Assembly: GCF_008923185.1 (NCBI RefSeq)
Contig: NZ_WBMT01000003.1
Location: forward strand, 488,571-552,570
Reading direction: 5' to 3'
DNA from: Actinomadura rudentiformis
Lineage (GTDB): Bacteria; Actinomycetota; Actinomycetes; Streptosporangiales; Streptosporangiaceae
DNA: 64,000 bases
The position numbers were made by a program, and so were the translations under genes. The notes under the pieces were generated by a model that saw only the letters and a list, made by a program, of their open reading frames with translations, did no database searches and was not told where the DNA came from. Every line of letters begins with the position of its first letter. Position 1 is the first letter of the stretch. Below, one piece after another: positions 8,343 through 18,618 of this stretch.

Positions 8343-9095
8343 TCACCAAGGCAGGAGGATCGTGGAGGCGATCCCGGCTATGGCGGGCACCACGCCCAGC
8401 AGCATGAAGGCGGGTAGGAAGCACAGGCCCAGAGGGGCGACGGCGCGTACACCTGCCGCTCTGGCTCGGGCTGCCGCCGCGGTCCGGGCCACACGTCTCT
8501 GATCGCTTGCCAGTCGTGCCAGAGAGGGTGCCAGTGCGGTGCCGCTGCTGGCTGCGCGAACGGCGGTACGGGCCAAGGGGGCCAGTGCGGGTTCCTTGGC
8601 AAGGGCCAGCCATGCGACAGCTGGGTCCACTCCCAATCTGATCTGGACTACGACGCTTAGAAGCTCTTCGCCGAGGGGGCCGCCGACGGTCGTCCCCACA
8701 GCTTCTACGGCTTCTCCCCAAGGCGAGCCACCGCGCAGGCACGCGGCCAGAAGATCGACCGCCACTGGGAGGTCCACGACCATCCTGGCTGTTCTGCGGC
8801 GGCGCTCGCTTCGTTCCGAACGGCCGAACGAACGGTCGACCATAAGGGCAACGAGGATCCCGGCGACCAGGCCCACCGGTCCGCCGAAGGTGATCGCGCA
8901 GACGATTCCGGCTAGGGCGGCTGCGACCCGGCGGGTTCTCAGGTCGTGGCTGGTTGCGCGTGCTGCGCCTTCGTTCGCCGGGTGGGGCCTGGATGTCTGC
9001 ACCAGGCTGCTGAGCCTGCGGGCTGCCGGTCGGGGCGGACGTGGAAGGAGGAAGCCGCAGGCAGCCATGCACAGCGCTGCGGCGAGCATCAGCAC
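8343..9095 (-). CDS. tadC: TadC-like type II/IV secretion inner-membrane protein (T2SSF domain)
   Basis: This is about 250 residues from the GTG before MLAAALCM; an ATG two codons on is an alternative. Hydrophobic helices occur near residues 5-17, 58-85 and at the C-terminus (VAPLGLCFLPAFMLLGVVPA). The central DLLAACLRGGSPWGEAV and PLARTAVRAASSGTAL segments are typical T2SSF repeats. With TadB it should form the membrane platform rotated by the TadA ATPase. It follows tadB by about 30 bases. Confidence 0.85.
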   Translation of the reverse strand: MLMLAAALCMAACGFLLPRPPRPAARRLSSLVQTSRPHPANEGAARATSHDLRTRRVAAALAGIVCAITFGGPVGLVAGILVALMVDRSFGRSERSERRRRTARMVVDLPVAVDLLAACLRGGSPWGEAVEAVGTTVGGPLGEELLSVVVQIRLGVDPAVAWLALAKEPALAPLARTAVRAASSGTALAPSLARLASDQRRVARTAAAARARAAGVRAVAPLGLCFLPAFMLLGVVPAIAGIASTILLPW

Positions 9096-9126
9096 GCGGG
9101 CACTCGCAGGGTTTGGGTTGGCTGTT

Positions 9127-9891
9127 TCATCGGGATGTCTCCGCGGCCTTAGCCAGGCGCTGGGTCCACCAGAGGCCTGTCGCATCGAGGCCGACGCCTA
9201 CGGCGAGACAGCATGCGCCCGGGAGCGTCCCAAAGAGGAAGGCCAGAGGATTGGCACCCAGCGCGGCTGCCATTCCAAGGCCGAGCAGCGGAAGGCCGGC
9301 AAGTAGACGTGCGGTCGCTCGCGGACCGGCCAGTTGGGCGGTCACGTCTTGGCGCTGTGCTTCCTCATCGCGCAAGGCCGACGCCAGCCCATCAAGAACC
9401 GTCGCGAGCGTGCCTCCGCGCTCGGCGCCGATCCTCCAGCAGGCGGCAAGCAGTCGTAAGCCCCCTGCCCCTGGCCTTGTGGCCAGGCGTTCGAGTCGAT
9501 CGGTGGTGGATGGCTCGTCGGCTGGGCTGTCGTGGAATCTCTTGGCAGTCGTGACACCTGAGTCGGGCGAAAGCAGCTCGGCCGCGACTCGACGATCCAA
9601 AACAGCGGCGGACGCTGTGAACGCTTCTCCTGGCGTACGGCCCGCCGCGAGTTCGGCGGCCATTCCGTCGCACAGCTCGATGACACTCGTTCGCCAGAGC
9701 TGTTCTAGCCGGCGGCGCGCTCTGATGTCGGCTGCCCAGGTCTTGGCGGCGCCCGCAAGGCTGTGCCTCGGCAGGGAATCGCCTTGTGTCCTTCGGGCTA
9801 GCCCGAGCCTTAGGACCGCCAGAGGCGGCCCGGTCAGGATCCAGACGGCAGCGGCAGCCAAGAGGGCCGCTGCCTCGGCCGCTCCGATCAT
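9127..9891 (-). CDS. tadB: TadB-like secretion inner-membrane protein (T2SSF domain)
   Basis: This 254-residue protein has one N-terminal helix and two C-terminal helices (LLAGLPLLGLGMAAALG and LAFLFGTLPGACCLAVGVG) around a cytoplasmic T2SSF domain containing ELCDGMAAELAAGRTPGEAF. Its ATG overlaps the end of tadA (ATGA), indicating translational coupling. It forms the platform of the Flp/Tad pilus machine with TadC. Confidence 0.88.
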   Translation of the reverse strand: MIGAAEAAALLAAAAVWILTGPPLAVLRLGLARRTQGDSLPRHSLAGAAKTWAADIRARRRLEQLWRTSVIELCDGMAAELAAGRTPGEAFTASAAVLDRRVAAELLSPDSGVTTAKRFHDSPADEPSTTDRLERLATRPGAGGLRLLAACWRIGAERGGTLATVLDGLASALRDEEAQRQDVTAQLAGPRATARLLAGLPLLGLGMAAALGANPLAFLFGTLPGACCLAVGVGLDATGLWWTQRLAKAAETSR

Positions 9892-11066
9892 GATCTCTCC
9901 GTTCGAACGGGATCGGGCGTCCAGCGGTGATCAAGGCGGGTGGCGAGGGCGGCGGCACCCGTCGCCGCCACGAGAGCACCTTGCGGGGTGAACGACACCG
10001 CGGGGACGACACCGACCAGGCCCTCGGCGCGTCGGCGCAGGAGGCAGATCTCGGCCACTCGACGGCGACGCCCCGGCTCGCGTACGAGATGCACGACGAC
10101 GTCCAGCGCCGCCGCGAGCTGACTATGCAGTGCTTCGCGGCTCAGGCCGGCCGCACAGCCGAGAGCTTCAAGGCGGGCCGGGACGTCCGCAGCCGCATTG
10201 GCATGCAGGGTCCCGCAACCACCCTCATGTCCGGTGTTCAACGCAGCCAGAAGATCCACTACTTCGGCGCCTCGAACCTCTCCGACCACGAGCCTGTCGG
10301 GACGCATGCGCAGGGCCTGGCGGACGAGCTCGTGGAGCGTGACGCCTCCGGCCCCTTCGACGTTCGGAGGGCGCGCTTCCAGCCGTACGACATGAGGGTG
10401 GTCGGGCCTCAGCTCGGCGGAGTCCTCGACCAGGAGCAGCCGTTCACCAGGGCCTGCCCTGGAGAGCAGGCAGCTGAGGAGTGTCGTCTTGCCGGTACCC
10501 GTTCCACCTGTGACGAGGAACGCGGCGCGGGCGGCGATCAACGCGGCCAGCAACTGGGCGCCCTCAGGCGGGAAGGCCCCTGCGGCGACAAGCTCGTCCA
10601 AGGTGAAGGCACGCCGGCGTGGTAGACGCAGCGACAGGCAGGTGCCATTGGCGGAAACGGGTGGCAGAACGGCGTGCAGGCGCACGCCGCCCGGTAAACG
10701 AGCGTCCGCGTACGGGGAGGCGTCGTCGAGTCGTCGTCCTGCGGCGGCCGTGAGCCGCTGGGCAAGCCGACGAAGCGTGGCCTCGTCCGGAAAGCGCATC
10801 GACGTGCGGACCAGCCCCTCGCCGGCGTCAACCCAAACCTCGTCGGGCCCGTTCACGAGAACGTCGGTGATCTCTGGATCACGCAGTAGGGGTTCGAGAG
10901 GGCCGGCTCCGACGAACTCCGCACGCAACTCATCCGATAACGCCAAAACCTCACGATCGCCTAGCAACCGTTCCTCCGCGCGCAAGGCCGCCGCGACCTG
11001 CCCGGCAGTGGGCTCCCCACCCGCATCCGCAAGCCGATCTCGTACGGCGTCAGAAAGCCTTCGCAC
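9888..11066 (-). CDS. tadA: TadA/CpaF-type secretion ATPase
   Basis: This is a 392-residue hexameric ATPase of the type II/IV secretion family. Walker A is GGTGTGKTT (residues about 187-195). The Asp box VEDSAEL, the Walker B-like region MRPDRLVVGEVRG and the His box region ALNTGHEGGCGTLHAN are all present. Start is GTG with a weak GGGG upstream. It supplies energy for pilus assembly and follows ssd by 39 bases. Confidence 0.93.
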   Translation of the reverse strand: MRRLSDAVRDRLADAGGEPTAGQVAAALRAEERLLGDREVLALSDELRAEFVGAGPLEPLLRDPEITDVLVNGPDEVWVDAGEGLVRTSMRFPDEATLRRLAQRLTAAAGRRLDDASPYADARLPGGVRLHAVLPPVSANGTCLSLRLPRRRAFTLDELVAAGAFPPEGAQLLAALIAARAAFLVTGGTGTGKTTLLSCLLSRAGPGERLLLVEDSAELRPDHPHVVRLEARPPNVEGAGGVTLHELVRQALRMRPDRLVVGEVRGAEVVDLLAALNTGHEGGCGTLHANAAADVPARLEALGCAAGLSREALHSQLAAALDVVVHLVREPGRRRRVAEICLLRRRAEGLVGVVPAVSFTPQGALVAATGAAALATRLDHRWTPDPVRTERS

Positions 11067-11105
11067 ACCGCTACCCCGCTTTCGTCAATGGTCATGGACG
11101 CTGGG

Positions 11106-12188
11106 TCATGCGGCCTCTTCGGTTGTCCGCTCGCTTGGTTGGAGGCCCAGGTCGTAGACGAGGCCGGAGCAGAATTCGGATAAGGGGCCGCGGCGGGTGG
11201 CCCGTACGAAATCGCCCTGGTCCAGGGCGGCGGGTAGGCGGCGGTCACGTTCGAGCAGACCCGCCAGCGGCAGGTCCAGCGCTTCTGCGATCACTCCGGG
11301 CGTGAGCCCGCCCGGGGCTGGGCTGCGGACGATCAGGCGTAGGTCGGCGGTGTCCTTGCGCAGCATGGACGCGAACAGCTCGGCGGCCATCGTGGCCCGT
11401 ACTTCGGCGGGTACGAGGAGAAAGGTGGCGTCGGCGGCGCGAAGGGCCGTCCGGCCGAGCTCGCCCACATACCGCGGAACGTCGACGACGACCAGGTCGT
11501 AGCCGCGTACCGCCGCGTCGATCAGGGAGCCGACCGCTTCCTCGGAAACCGGCACCGGTTCCTTGCGCTGCCAGGAGAGAACGGACAGATCACCGAGACT
11601 GGGAAGCGCCTCGCGGAGGGTGGCCACGCTCAGTCTGCCGCGGCGGTCGGCGAAGTCCGGCCAGCGGGCGCCGTCGTGATGTTCCAGCCCCAGCACCAGG
11701 TCGAGGCCGCCTCCGAGTGGATCGCCGTCGATGAGTAGCGTCCGTAGGCCCTGGCGCGCGGCGTTCAGGCCGAGACCAGCGGACAGGACGCTGACTCCCG
11801 CACCACCGACCGAGCCCGTCACGCAGATCGTCGTGCCATAGCCGTTGGTTGGCTCCGCCGCAGTGGCCAGCGCGTCGATCAGCCACGCTTCGTCACGCGG
11901 CAGCTCCGCGAGGTCCTGGGCACCGATCTGTACGGCCAGTTTGTAGACCTCCTCGGTGTCCGTGCAGGGCGCCACAAGGACGACGCCGGAACGCCGCTGG
12001 AGCGGTGTCTCCGCAAGGTCCTTCGCCAAGTCGGTGCCGACCAGCACCAACGATGTGGTGTGCCAGGTCGGCCGGGCATGGTCGACCTCACGGGCGACCT
12101 CGACCGGGGCTGCCGCAGCGGCGGCGAGTCGTAGCAGGTCATCGACGATCGCTGGATCGGCTGAAACGATCATTGCCGGACTGGCCAT
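11106..12188 (-). CDS. ssd: Ssd/CpaE-like ATPase of the Tad locus
   Basis: This 360-residue protein has an N-terminal receiver-like region and a MinD/ParA-type domain with the deviant Walker A VTGSVGGAGVS (residues about 124-134), DGDPLGGGLDLVLG, and DLVVVDVPRY. It belongs to the CpaE-like group encoded first in actinobacterial Tad loci, also called septum-site-determining protein. It probably positions the pilus machine or influences division. GAGGAG lies upstream of the ATG. The promoter should lie between here and the repeat arrays beginning at 12354. Confidence 0.88.
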   Translation of the reverse strand: MASPAMIVSADPAIVDDLLRLAAAAAAPVEVAREVDHARPTWHTTSLVLVGTDLAKDLAETPLQRRSGVVLVAPCTDTEEVYKLAVQIGAQDLAELPRDEAWLIDALATAAEPTNGYGTTICVTGSVGGAGVSVLSAGLGLNAARQGLRTLLIDGDPLGGGLDLVLGLEHHDGARWPDFADRRGRLSVATLREALPSLGDLSVLSWQRKEPVPVSEEAVGSLIDAAVRGYDLVVVDVPRYVGELGRTALRAADATFLLVPAEVRATMAAELFASMLRKDTADLRLIVRSPAPGGLTPGVIAEALDLPLAGLLERDRRLPAALDQGDFVRATRRGPLSEFCSGLVYDLGLQPSERTTEEAA

Positions 12189-12353
12189 GGGGGGCTCCTC
12201 GTCTCGCGAAGACCATCACCATGCGGCCCCGAGCCCAATGATCGGAAGACCTTCCCCAACTTGTGGATAACCGCTCGGCGGCCGACCTCCGATCAGCAAC
12301 CTCCCCGCCCAGCGCGGGCGGGCAGCGGGAACGCCGGTGGAAGCGCCGGCGCA

Positions 12354-12470
12354 GGCGCGCAGAGCAGGCGCGCAGAGCAGGCGCGCAGAGCAGGCGCGCA
12401 GAGCAGGCGCGCAGAGCAGGCGCGCAGAGCAGGCGCGCAGAGCAGGCGCGCAGAGCAGGCGCGCAGAGCA
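12354..12470. repeat. Tandem array A: nine perfect 13-bp units
   Basis: Nine identical head-to-tail copies of GGCGCGCAGAGCA abut array B. Because 13 is not a multiple of 3, every frame cycles through the same 13-residue peptide and stays open on both strands, so long reading frames here are artefacts. It lies 165 bases upstream of ssd. Confidence 0.97.
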
Positions 12471-12600
12471 GGCGCGCGGTGGAGGCGCGCGGTGGAGGCG
12501 CGCGGTGGAGGCGCGCGGTGGAGGCGCGCGGTGGAGGCGCGCGGTGGAGGCGCGCGGTGGAGGCGCGCGGTGGAGGCGCGCGGTGGAGGCGCGCGGTGGA
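12471..12600. repeat. Tandem array B: ten perfect 13-bp units
   Basis: Ten identical copies of GGCGCGCGGTGGA directly continue array A without a break and in register. The first seven bases of the unit are the same as in array A and only the last six differ. A partial, diverged copy follows at 12601-12609. Confidence 0.97.
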
Positions 12601-12623
12601 GGCGCGCGGCGGCCCCACGTATA

Positions 12624-12690
12624 GGGCGACCCCCGCCGGGGGGGAGAGCGGGGGTCGCCCAACGGTCCGGCTCCGGGGGGGTAGAGCCGG
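12624..12690. terminator. Two consecutive hairpins with matching C/G7 loops
   Basis: Hairpin 1 has 13-bp arms (GGGCGACCCCCGC / GCGGGGGTCGCCC at 12624-12636 and 12648-12660). Hairpin 2 has 7-bp arms (CCGGCTC / GAGCCGG at 12667-12673 and 12684-12690). Both loops begin with C followed by seven G. They may be tandem terminators or a protected RNA structure. No flanking gene clearly needs a terminator here. Confidence 0.7.
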
Positions 12691-13025
12691 CCCGTTTTCC
12701 CAAGAAAGCCTCGGGCGAGATCGCACTAAGGCAGTACGCCAGTTTGATCTATAGGAGAAGCAATGTCGCCGTCTCCAGTCTAGGCAGATACAACATATGC
12801 TGCCCGATCGTCGAGACTTACGTCGAGCGGCAAAGTCGCCCTCGGGTGTCGTTTTTTCTTCCTGGTTGAGATGATCCCTACCCGGAGGAGCCGAGCGGCT
12901 CCGCAGGGGCACGGATGCGCGCTCCCATCGAGGTTTCCCACCCGTAAGCACCCAGCCTGGAAGTCGGAGCGTACAGCAGATCTAATGATCGTTCTGCCGG
13001 GTCCGAGATCAGTGGCTAAAAAGAA
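12691..13025. other. Intergenic stretch with a T-run, possible small RNA
   Basis: No convincing gene is seen. A TATAGG hexamer near 12750 is followed about 100 bases later by a run of six T at about 12852-12857, rare in this GC-rich sequence. A short hairpin (GGCAG...CTGCC) lies between them. This is compatible with a small transcript but unproven. Confidence 0.3.
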
Positions 13026-13046
13026 TCGATCACACTGTGTGATCGA
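13026..13046. promoter_or_regulatory. Perfect 21-bp palindrome, operator-like
   Basis: Arms TCGATCACAC and GTGTGATCGA flank a single T. The half-site order is the reverse of a CRP site, so another dimeric regulator is more likely. It stands about 15-20 bases before two possible small-gene starts (ATG 13060, GTG 13067). Confidence 0.6.
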
Positions 13047-13066
13047 ATCCGGGGACCGCATGGACG

Positions 13067-13312
13067 GTGATCGACTACGTCCAACAATGGCGCGGCGCCA
13101 TGGAACGCGCCTTGCCGTTCCGGGGGCGCTTCCCCGCTCCGAGGCGTCGCTTTACGAATAGGGGCTTGTCAACTGGGCGAATGAGGCGTAGACAGGGTGC
13201 TACGGACCAAGTGTCCGAGCACGGCAGCCGGGCACCCACGCGCGACCAGCCGCGGGAGGCGCGTCGAGACGGGCTTGACCCGTCCGACGAATATGAGGTG
13301 CACGCTTGGTAA
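13067..13312 (+). CDS. Possible small protein behind the palindrome
   Basis: An 81-codon frame starts at GTG and ends with DPSDEYEVHAW. Codon use is good at both ends but poor in the middle. An overlapping 33-codon frame from ATG 13060 has a slightly better ribosome binding site (GGGGA). The operator-like palindrome just upstream and a hairpin 22 bases after the stop make a coherent transcription unit, which is the main reason to list it. I recognise no family. Confidence 0.3.
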   Translation: MIDYVQQWRGAMERALPFRGRFPAPRRRFTNRGLSTGRMRRRQGATDQVSEHGSRAPTRDQPREARRDGLDPSDEYEVHAW

Positions 13313-13334
13313 CCCGGTGTGACGTGACTGGCGG

Positions 13335-13357
13335 CGGCGCCCTTAGGTGGGGCGCCG
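13335..13357. terminator. Hairpin terminator
   Basis: Arms CGGCGCCC and GGGCGCCG enclose a 7-base loop. It can end either the possible small gene on the plus strand or, about 150 bases downstream of its stop, the Fic-like gene on the minus strand. Confidence 0.55.
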
Positions 13358-13508
13358 TTCGCTATGCGGGGGCTGTTCTGTGAGGCGGCCATGTGTGCCC
13401 CCGCAATGTGGCCCGTTACTCGGAGGCCGCCATCTGAGGGCTTCTGACCGGATCGTCGTGGCGGTGGGCGGCGCCGGCCGGCCTTCCTTAGCGGCCGGCC
13501 ATGAACGA

Positions 13509-14300
13509 TCAGCCCCGCATGAAGGCTTCGCAGATCGCCTGGGAGTCGCGCGCCGCAGCCGCCGTGGCCTCGGCGCAGTGGCGGACCCACGTGGCGACGC
13601 CCTCCGGCGTCCCGGTCGCATAAGCCCGGACGGAATCGGCGTACTGGTCGGCGAGTTCGGCGTGGCCGACTTCCGGTGCCGTCAGCGACTTCGGGTCGAG
13701 GCCCCGTGCGACCAAGGTCAGGCGCTGAGCTGCGCGCGCCACGATTCCGTCACCCCAGCCGAACGGGCGCAACGTGAGCAGCTCGCCATGGACGACCGCG
13801 GCCACGATGATGGCAGGCGCCTTCGTGGGGCCGGTCAGCAGGCCGCTGAGCATGTCGAGACGGCTCGCCACTTCTTCGGGAGACGGCGGCTCGCCCAGGT
13901 CGAGAACGTCCTTAACGCCTTGGCCCTCACCCCGTGGACGGCCGAGTTCCGCATCATCCACTGCATCAGCCGCAACCAGTACGTGGAGACGCGCCAATAC
14001 CTGGCGAGGGGCCTGACGCCACGTCTCCGCCAAAGAACCCAGTTCGGCGGAAACTCGCAGAGCTCCCTGAACCACTGGATCGGTAGGGCTGTCCCCGCCA
14101 CGCAAGTCGTCCAAGGTCACCGGGACGCCCTCCAGAGCCGCCGAAGCCCTGGCACCTCGAAGCGCGGATTCAGTGGAGACTTCCGCACTGCGACGACGCA
14201 GAATGCGATGGCCCAGCAGCCGGTCCACCGCCTTGCGTGCATCGGTGACTGCCGCGTCCACTCCAGGGAGGGCGGCTACTTGGGCAAAGGCATCGGTCAC
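13509..14300 (-). CDS. Degenerate Fic-fold protein
   Basis: This 263-residue protein resembles Fic/DOC AMP transferases but lacks the catalytic signature. SAALEG at residues 53-58 matches the inhibitory (S/T)xxxE(G/N) motif. The helix HGELLTL...RPFGWGDGIVAR at 171-189 aligns with HPFxxGNGRxxR, yet the catalytic His is Arg and the Asn and Arg of GNGR are replaced by Asp and Ile. It is therefore likely inactive as an AMP transferase or altered in activity. It is divergent from acs; a Fic-related gene next to acs is, as far as I recall, common in actinobacteria, suggesting a conserved but unknown role. Confidence 0.7.
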   Translation of the reverse strand: MTDAFAQVAALPGVDAAVTDARKAVDRLLGHRILRRRSAEVSTESALRGARASAALEGVPVTLDDLRGGDSPTDPVVQGALRVSAELGSLAETWRQAPRQVLARLHVLVAADAVDDAELGRPRGEGQGVKDVLDLGEPPSPEEVASRLDMLSGLLTGPTKAPAIIVAAVVHGELLTLRPFGWGDGIVARAAQRLTLVARGLDPKSLTAPEVGHAELADQYADSVRAYATGTPEGVATWVRHCAEATAAAARDSQAICEAFMRG

Positions 14301-14509
14301 GCGCCTGACTTTATGCGGTCCCAGGTATCGCCCTCATCGCCACCCCAGCCCCGCAGAGCACTGCCAGGCAAGCCCTAAGACTGGCCGTACGTCCGGACCG
14401 TACGTTCCCCGAACAACCCGACCGGACGTTCCCACACACAGCCACATACGCCTGGCGGCAAGGGCGGGTGATGGGCTGGCGGAGACAATGAGGAACGTGC
14501 AGGTCCGGC

Positions 14510-14525
14510 TGTGTCGAGCATCACA
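14510..14525. promoter_or_regulatory. CRP/GlxR-like site upstream of acs
   Basis: TGTGTCGAGCATCACA differs from the CRP consensus TGTGA-N6-TCACA at one conserved base. It is 130 bases before the acs start, in the divergent acs/fic-like intergenic region. A crp gene with a similar upstream site lies at 24565. The rest of 14301-14650 holds no gene. Confidence 0.6.
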
Positions 14526-14654
14526 TACCATCCTTGCGGAGCCACCAGCGCTGGATGTGACAAGTCCAGGCCGGAGAGGGCTTGTGACTCAGGTCCCATC
14601 CCTGGTGAAGTGGGCTCCCGGGCGCCTTCCTCTTTCGCTAGCAAGGAGTACGCG

Positions 14655-16625
<1,971 letters not shown>

Positions 16626-16661
16626 TCGCCGCAAAGTCCGAAGACTGATCACCGCACCATT

Positions 16662-16698
16662 GACGCCCCGGACGCCCTCCCCAAGGGCCCGGGGCGTC
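16662..16698. terminator. acs terminator
   Basis: A 10-bp stem (GACGCCCCGG / CCGGGGCGTC) lies 36 bases after the acs stop. Confidence 0.8.
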
Positions 16699-16769
16699 GT
16701 GCTGCCCTCCCGTCCCACCCACACTTCTGGGACCCGTCCCTAGTAGGCGCTGCGAGCCCGGGTCGAGTC

Positions 16770-17200
16770 GCAGCTGGAGTGTGGGCTTGCTGGACGCTGA
16801 GGGCGAGCATGCGTGGGACGGGGCGCTGAGGCCGAGCATGCGGCGCGCTGCAGGAGTTTTCGGCGCGCTGAGGGCTTTCGGTGCGCCGGGGACTTTCGGC
16901 GTGCTGACCAGATGTTTCGCCATGCTGAGTGGATCTTTCGCCGGGCTGAGGGGACCCCTTTCGGGCATGAGGGGAGCTTGCGGATGTTGGGTGAGCTTGC
17001 GTGGCCCGAGGCTGAGCCTGTCGGGTGCTGTGAGCAAGCTTGCGGACTGCCGAGCGCGGGTCTGCGCGGAGTTCCGAGAGCGAGCTGACGGGGGCCTGAG
17101 CGCGAACTTGCGGAATCATGAAAGTGGGCCCTGCGGAACGTTGGTGCGCGCTTGCGAGCCGTTGAATGTGGGGCTGCTGGGCGCTGAGGGCTACCTCGAT
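16770..17200. repeat. Degenerate ~28-30 bp intergenic minisatellite
   Basis: Between acs and nhaA, imperfect units around TTTCGGCGCGCTGAGGG and GCGAGCATGCG recur about a dozen times with considerable divergence. No gene with actinomycete codon pattern is present between 16700 and 17376. Confidence 0.65.
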
Positions 17201-17376
17201 AGGGCAGAGTCACGCCGCATACCGCCGCTTTCGTGTGGCCTGATCGACGATCGCCGCGGGTAGGCTCCCTCGCAGGTGTGCCGGGAAGTCTGGTCGGCAG
17301 TGGGTCGTTCCGTCCCGTTTCGCAACGGGTCGGGCCGCCTCGTACGAACCGTCCACTGCCGCTTCCCAGGAGACCC

Positions 17377-18618
17377 ATGCCGCGTCGTGTCGCTGCCCGA
17401 TGGCCGTTCCAACCGACCGCCAGATACAGTCGCAATCTCGCCGAGGCACTACGTACCGAGACCATCGGTGGCGTCATCATGCTGGCGGCCACGATCGTCG
17501 CACTCGTCTTGGCCAACACGCCATGGTCTCGCTTCTACGACGATCTGCGGACGTACGAGATCAGCCCGTCCTGGCTCGGCCTCGACCACATGGACCTCCA
17601 GCATTGGGCGTCCAGCGGCCTTTTGGCGATCTTCTTCTTCATCGCGGGCCTCGAACTGCGCGAGGAGCTCACCCACGGCGAACTGCGCGATCCGCGAGAC
17701 GCCGCGCTGCCGGTGATCGCGGCGGTCGGCGGAGTAGCGGTGCCTGCGTTGGTCTTCCTGGCGATCAGTGCGGGTGAGCCGGGTGCGGGGCGCGGGTGGG
17801 CCGTGCCGACGGCCACCGACATCGCGTTCGCGCTGGCCGTGCTGGCGGTGACGTTCACGCAATGCCCGGCACCGTTGCGCGCGTTCCTGCTGACGCTCGC
17901 GGTCGTGGACGACCTCATCGCGATCACGATCATCGCGGTCTTCTACACCGACAGGCTCGCGTTGGCGCCGCTGGTGACCAGCGCGCTGCTGATCGCGGTG
18001 TACGGGGCGGCGCAGGCGAAGGGGCTCCGCTCACCCTGGATGTACGTGCCGATCGCCGTTCTCGCCTGGTACTTCATGCAGCGGAGCGGTGTCCACGCCA
18101 CCGTGGCCGGAGTGGCCCTCGGCATGCTTACCAGCAGCCGCGAGACCCCGGACGGCCAGCCCACCAACGCCGAGCGAGCGGATCACGTGCTGCGGCCGTT
18201 TTCGGCCGGGTTCTGCGTGCCGGTGTTCGCGTTCCTGTCGGCCGGCGTCGCACTGGGCGGCTCCGCGCTGGGGGACGTTTTCGGGGATCGGGTGGCCCTC
18301 GGTGTAATCGCCGGGCTGGTGATCGGTAAGTTCGTGGGAGTCTTCGGCGGGGCGTGGATGGCCGTACGGCTCGGACTCGCCACACTCGGGGACTCGCTGT
18401 ACTGGCGGGAGATCGCGGGAGTGGCCCTGTTGGCCGGTGTCGGCTTCACCGTTTCACTGCTGATCGGCGGTTTGGCCTATCCCGACCCGGCACAATTCGA
18501 GAGAGTGACAACAGCGGTCCTGATCGCGAGCCTGCTCGCGTCAGCGGCCGCCAGCTTGGTTTTCCGGCACCGGGTCCGGCAGCGCGCGCGTTCGGTGGTC
18601 TCCGACGAGGGCGGATGA
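17377..18618 (+). CDS. nhaA: Na+/H+ antiporter NhaA
   Basis: This 413-residue integral membrane protein has about 11-12 hydrophobic helices. The ion-binding motifs are intact: TATDIAFALAVL and VVDDLIAI with its paired aspartates, matching the residues essential in E. coli NhaA. The start ATG follows CAGGAG. It exchanges sodium for protons to control internal pH and sodium. Its last codons and stop begin a long degenerate repeat array. Confidence 0.95.
   Translation: MPRRVAARWPFQPTARYSRNLAEALRTETIGGVIMLAATIVALVLANTPWSRFYDDLRTYEISPSWLGLDHMDLQHWASSGLLAIFFFIAGLELREELTHGELRDPRDAALPVIAAVGGVAVPALVFLAISAGEPGAGRGWAVPTATDIAFALAVLAVTFTQCPAPLRAFLLTLAVVDDLIAITIIAVFYTDRLALAPLVTSALLIAVYGAAQAKGLRSPWMYVPIAVLAWYFMQRSGVHATVAGVALGMLTSSRETPDGQPTNAERADHVLRPFSAGFCVPVFAFLSAGVALGGSALGDVFGDRVALGVIAGLVIGKFVGVFGGAWMAVRLGLATLGDSLYWREIAGVALLAGVGFTVSLLIGGLAYPDPAQFERVTTAVLIASLLASAAASLVFRHRVRQRARSVVSDEGG

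Noticed and set aside
12354..12600. CRISPR array
   Set aside because: Units are head to tail without spacers and far shorter than CRISPR repeats; no cas genes are nearby.
12139..12951. Long open frames on both strands over the 13-bp arrays
   Set aside because: A 13-bp unit without stops keeps all six frames open. The encoded 13-residue peptides, lack of start signals and mutual overlap show they are artefacts.
13026..13046. CRP-binding site
   Set aside because: The half sites are in the opposite order (TCACAC then GTGTGA with one base between), so the geometry does not fit CRP.
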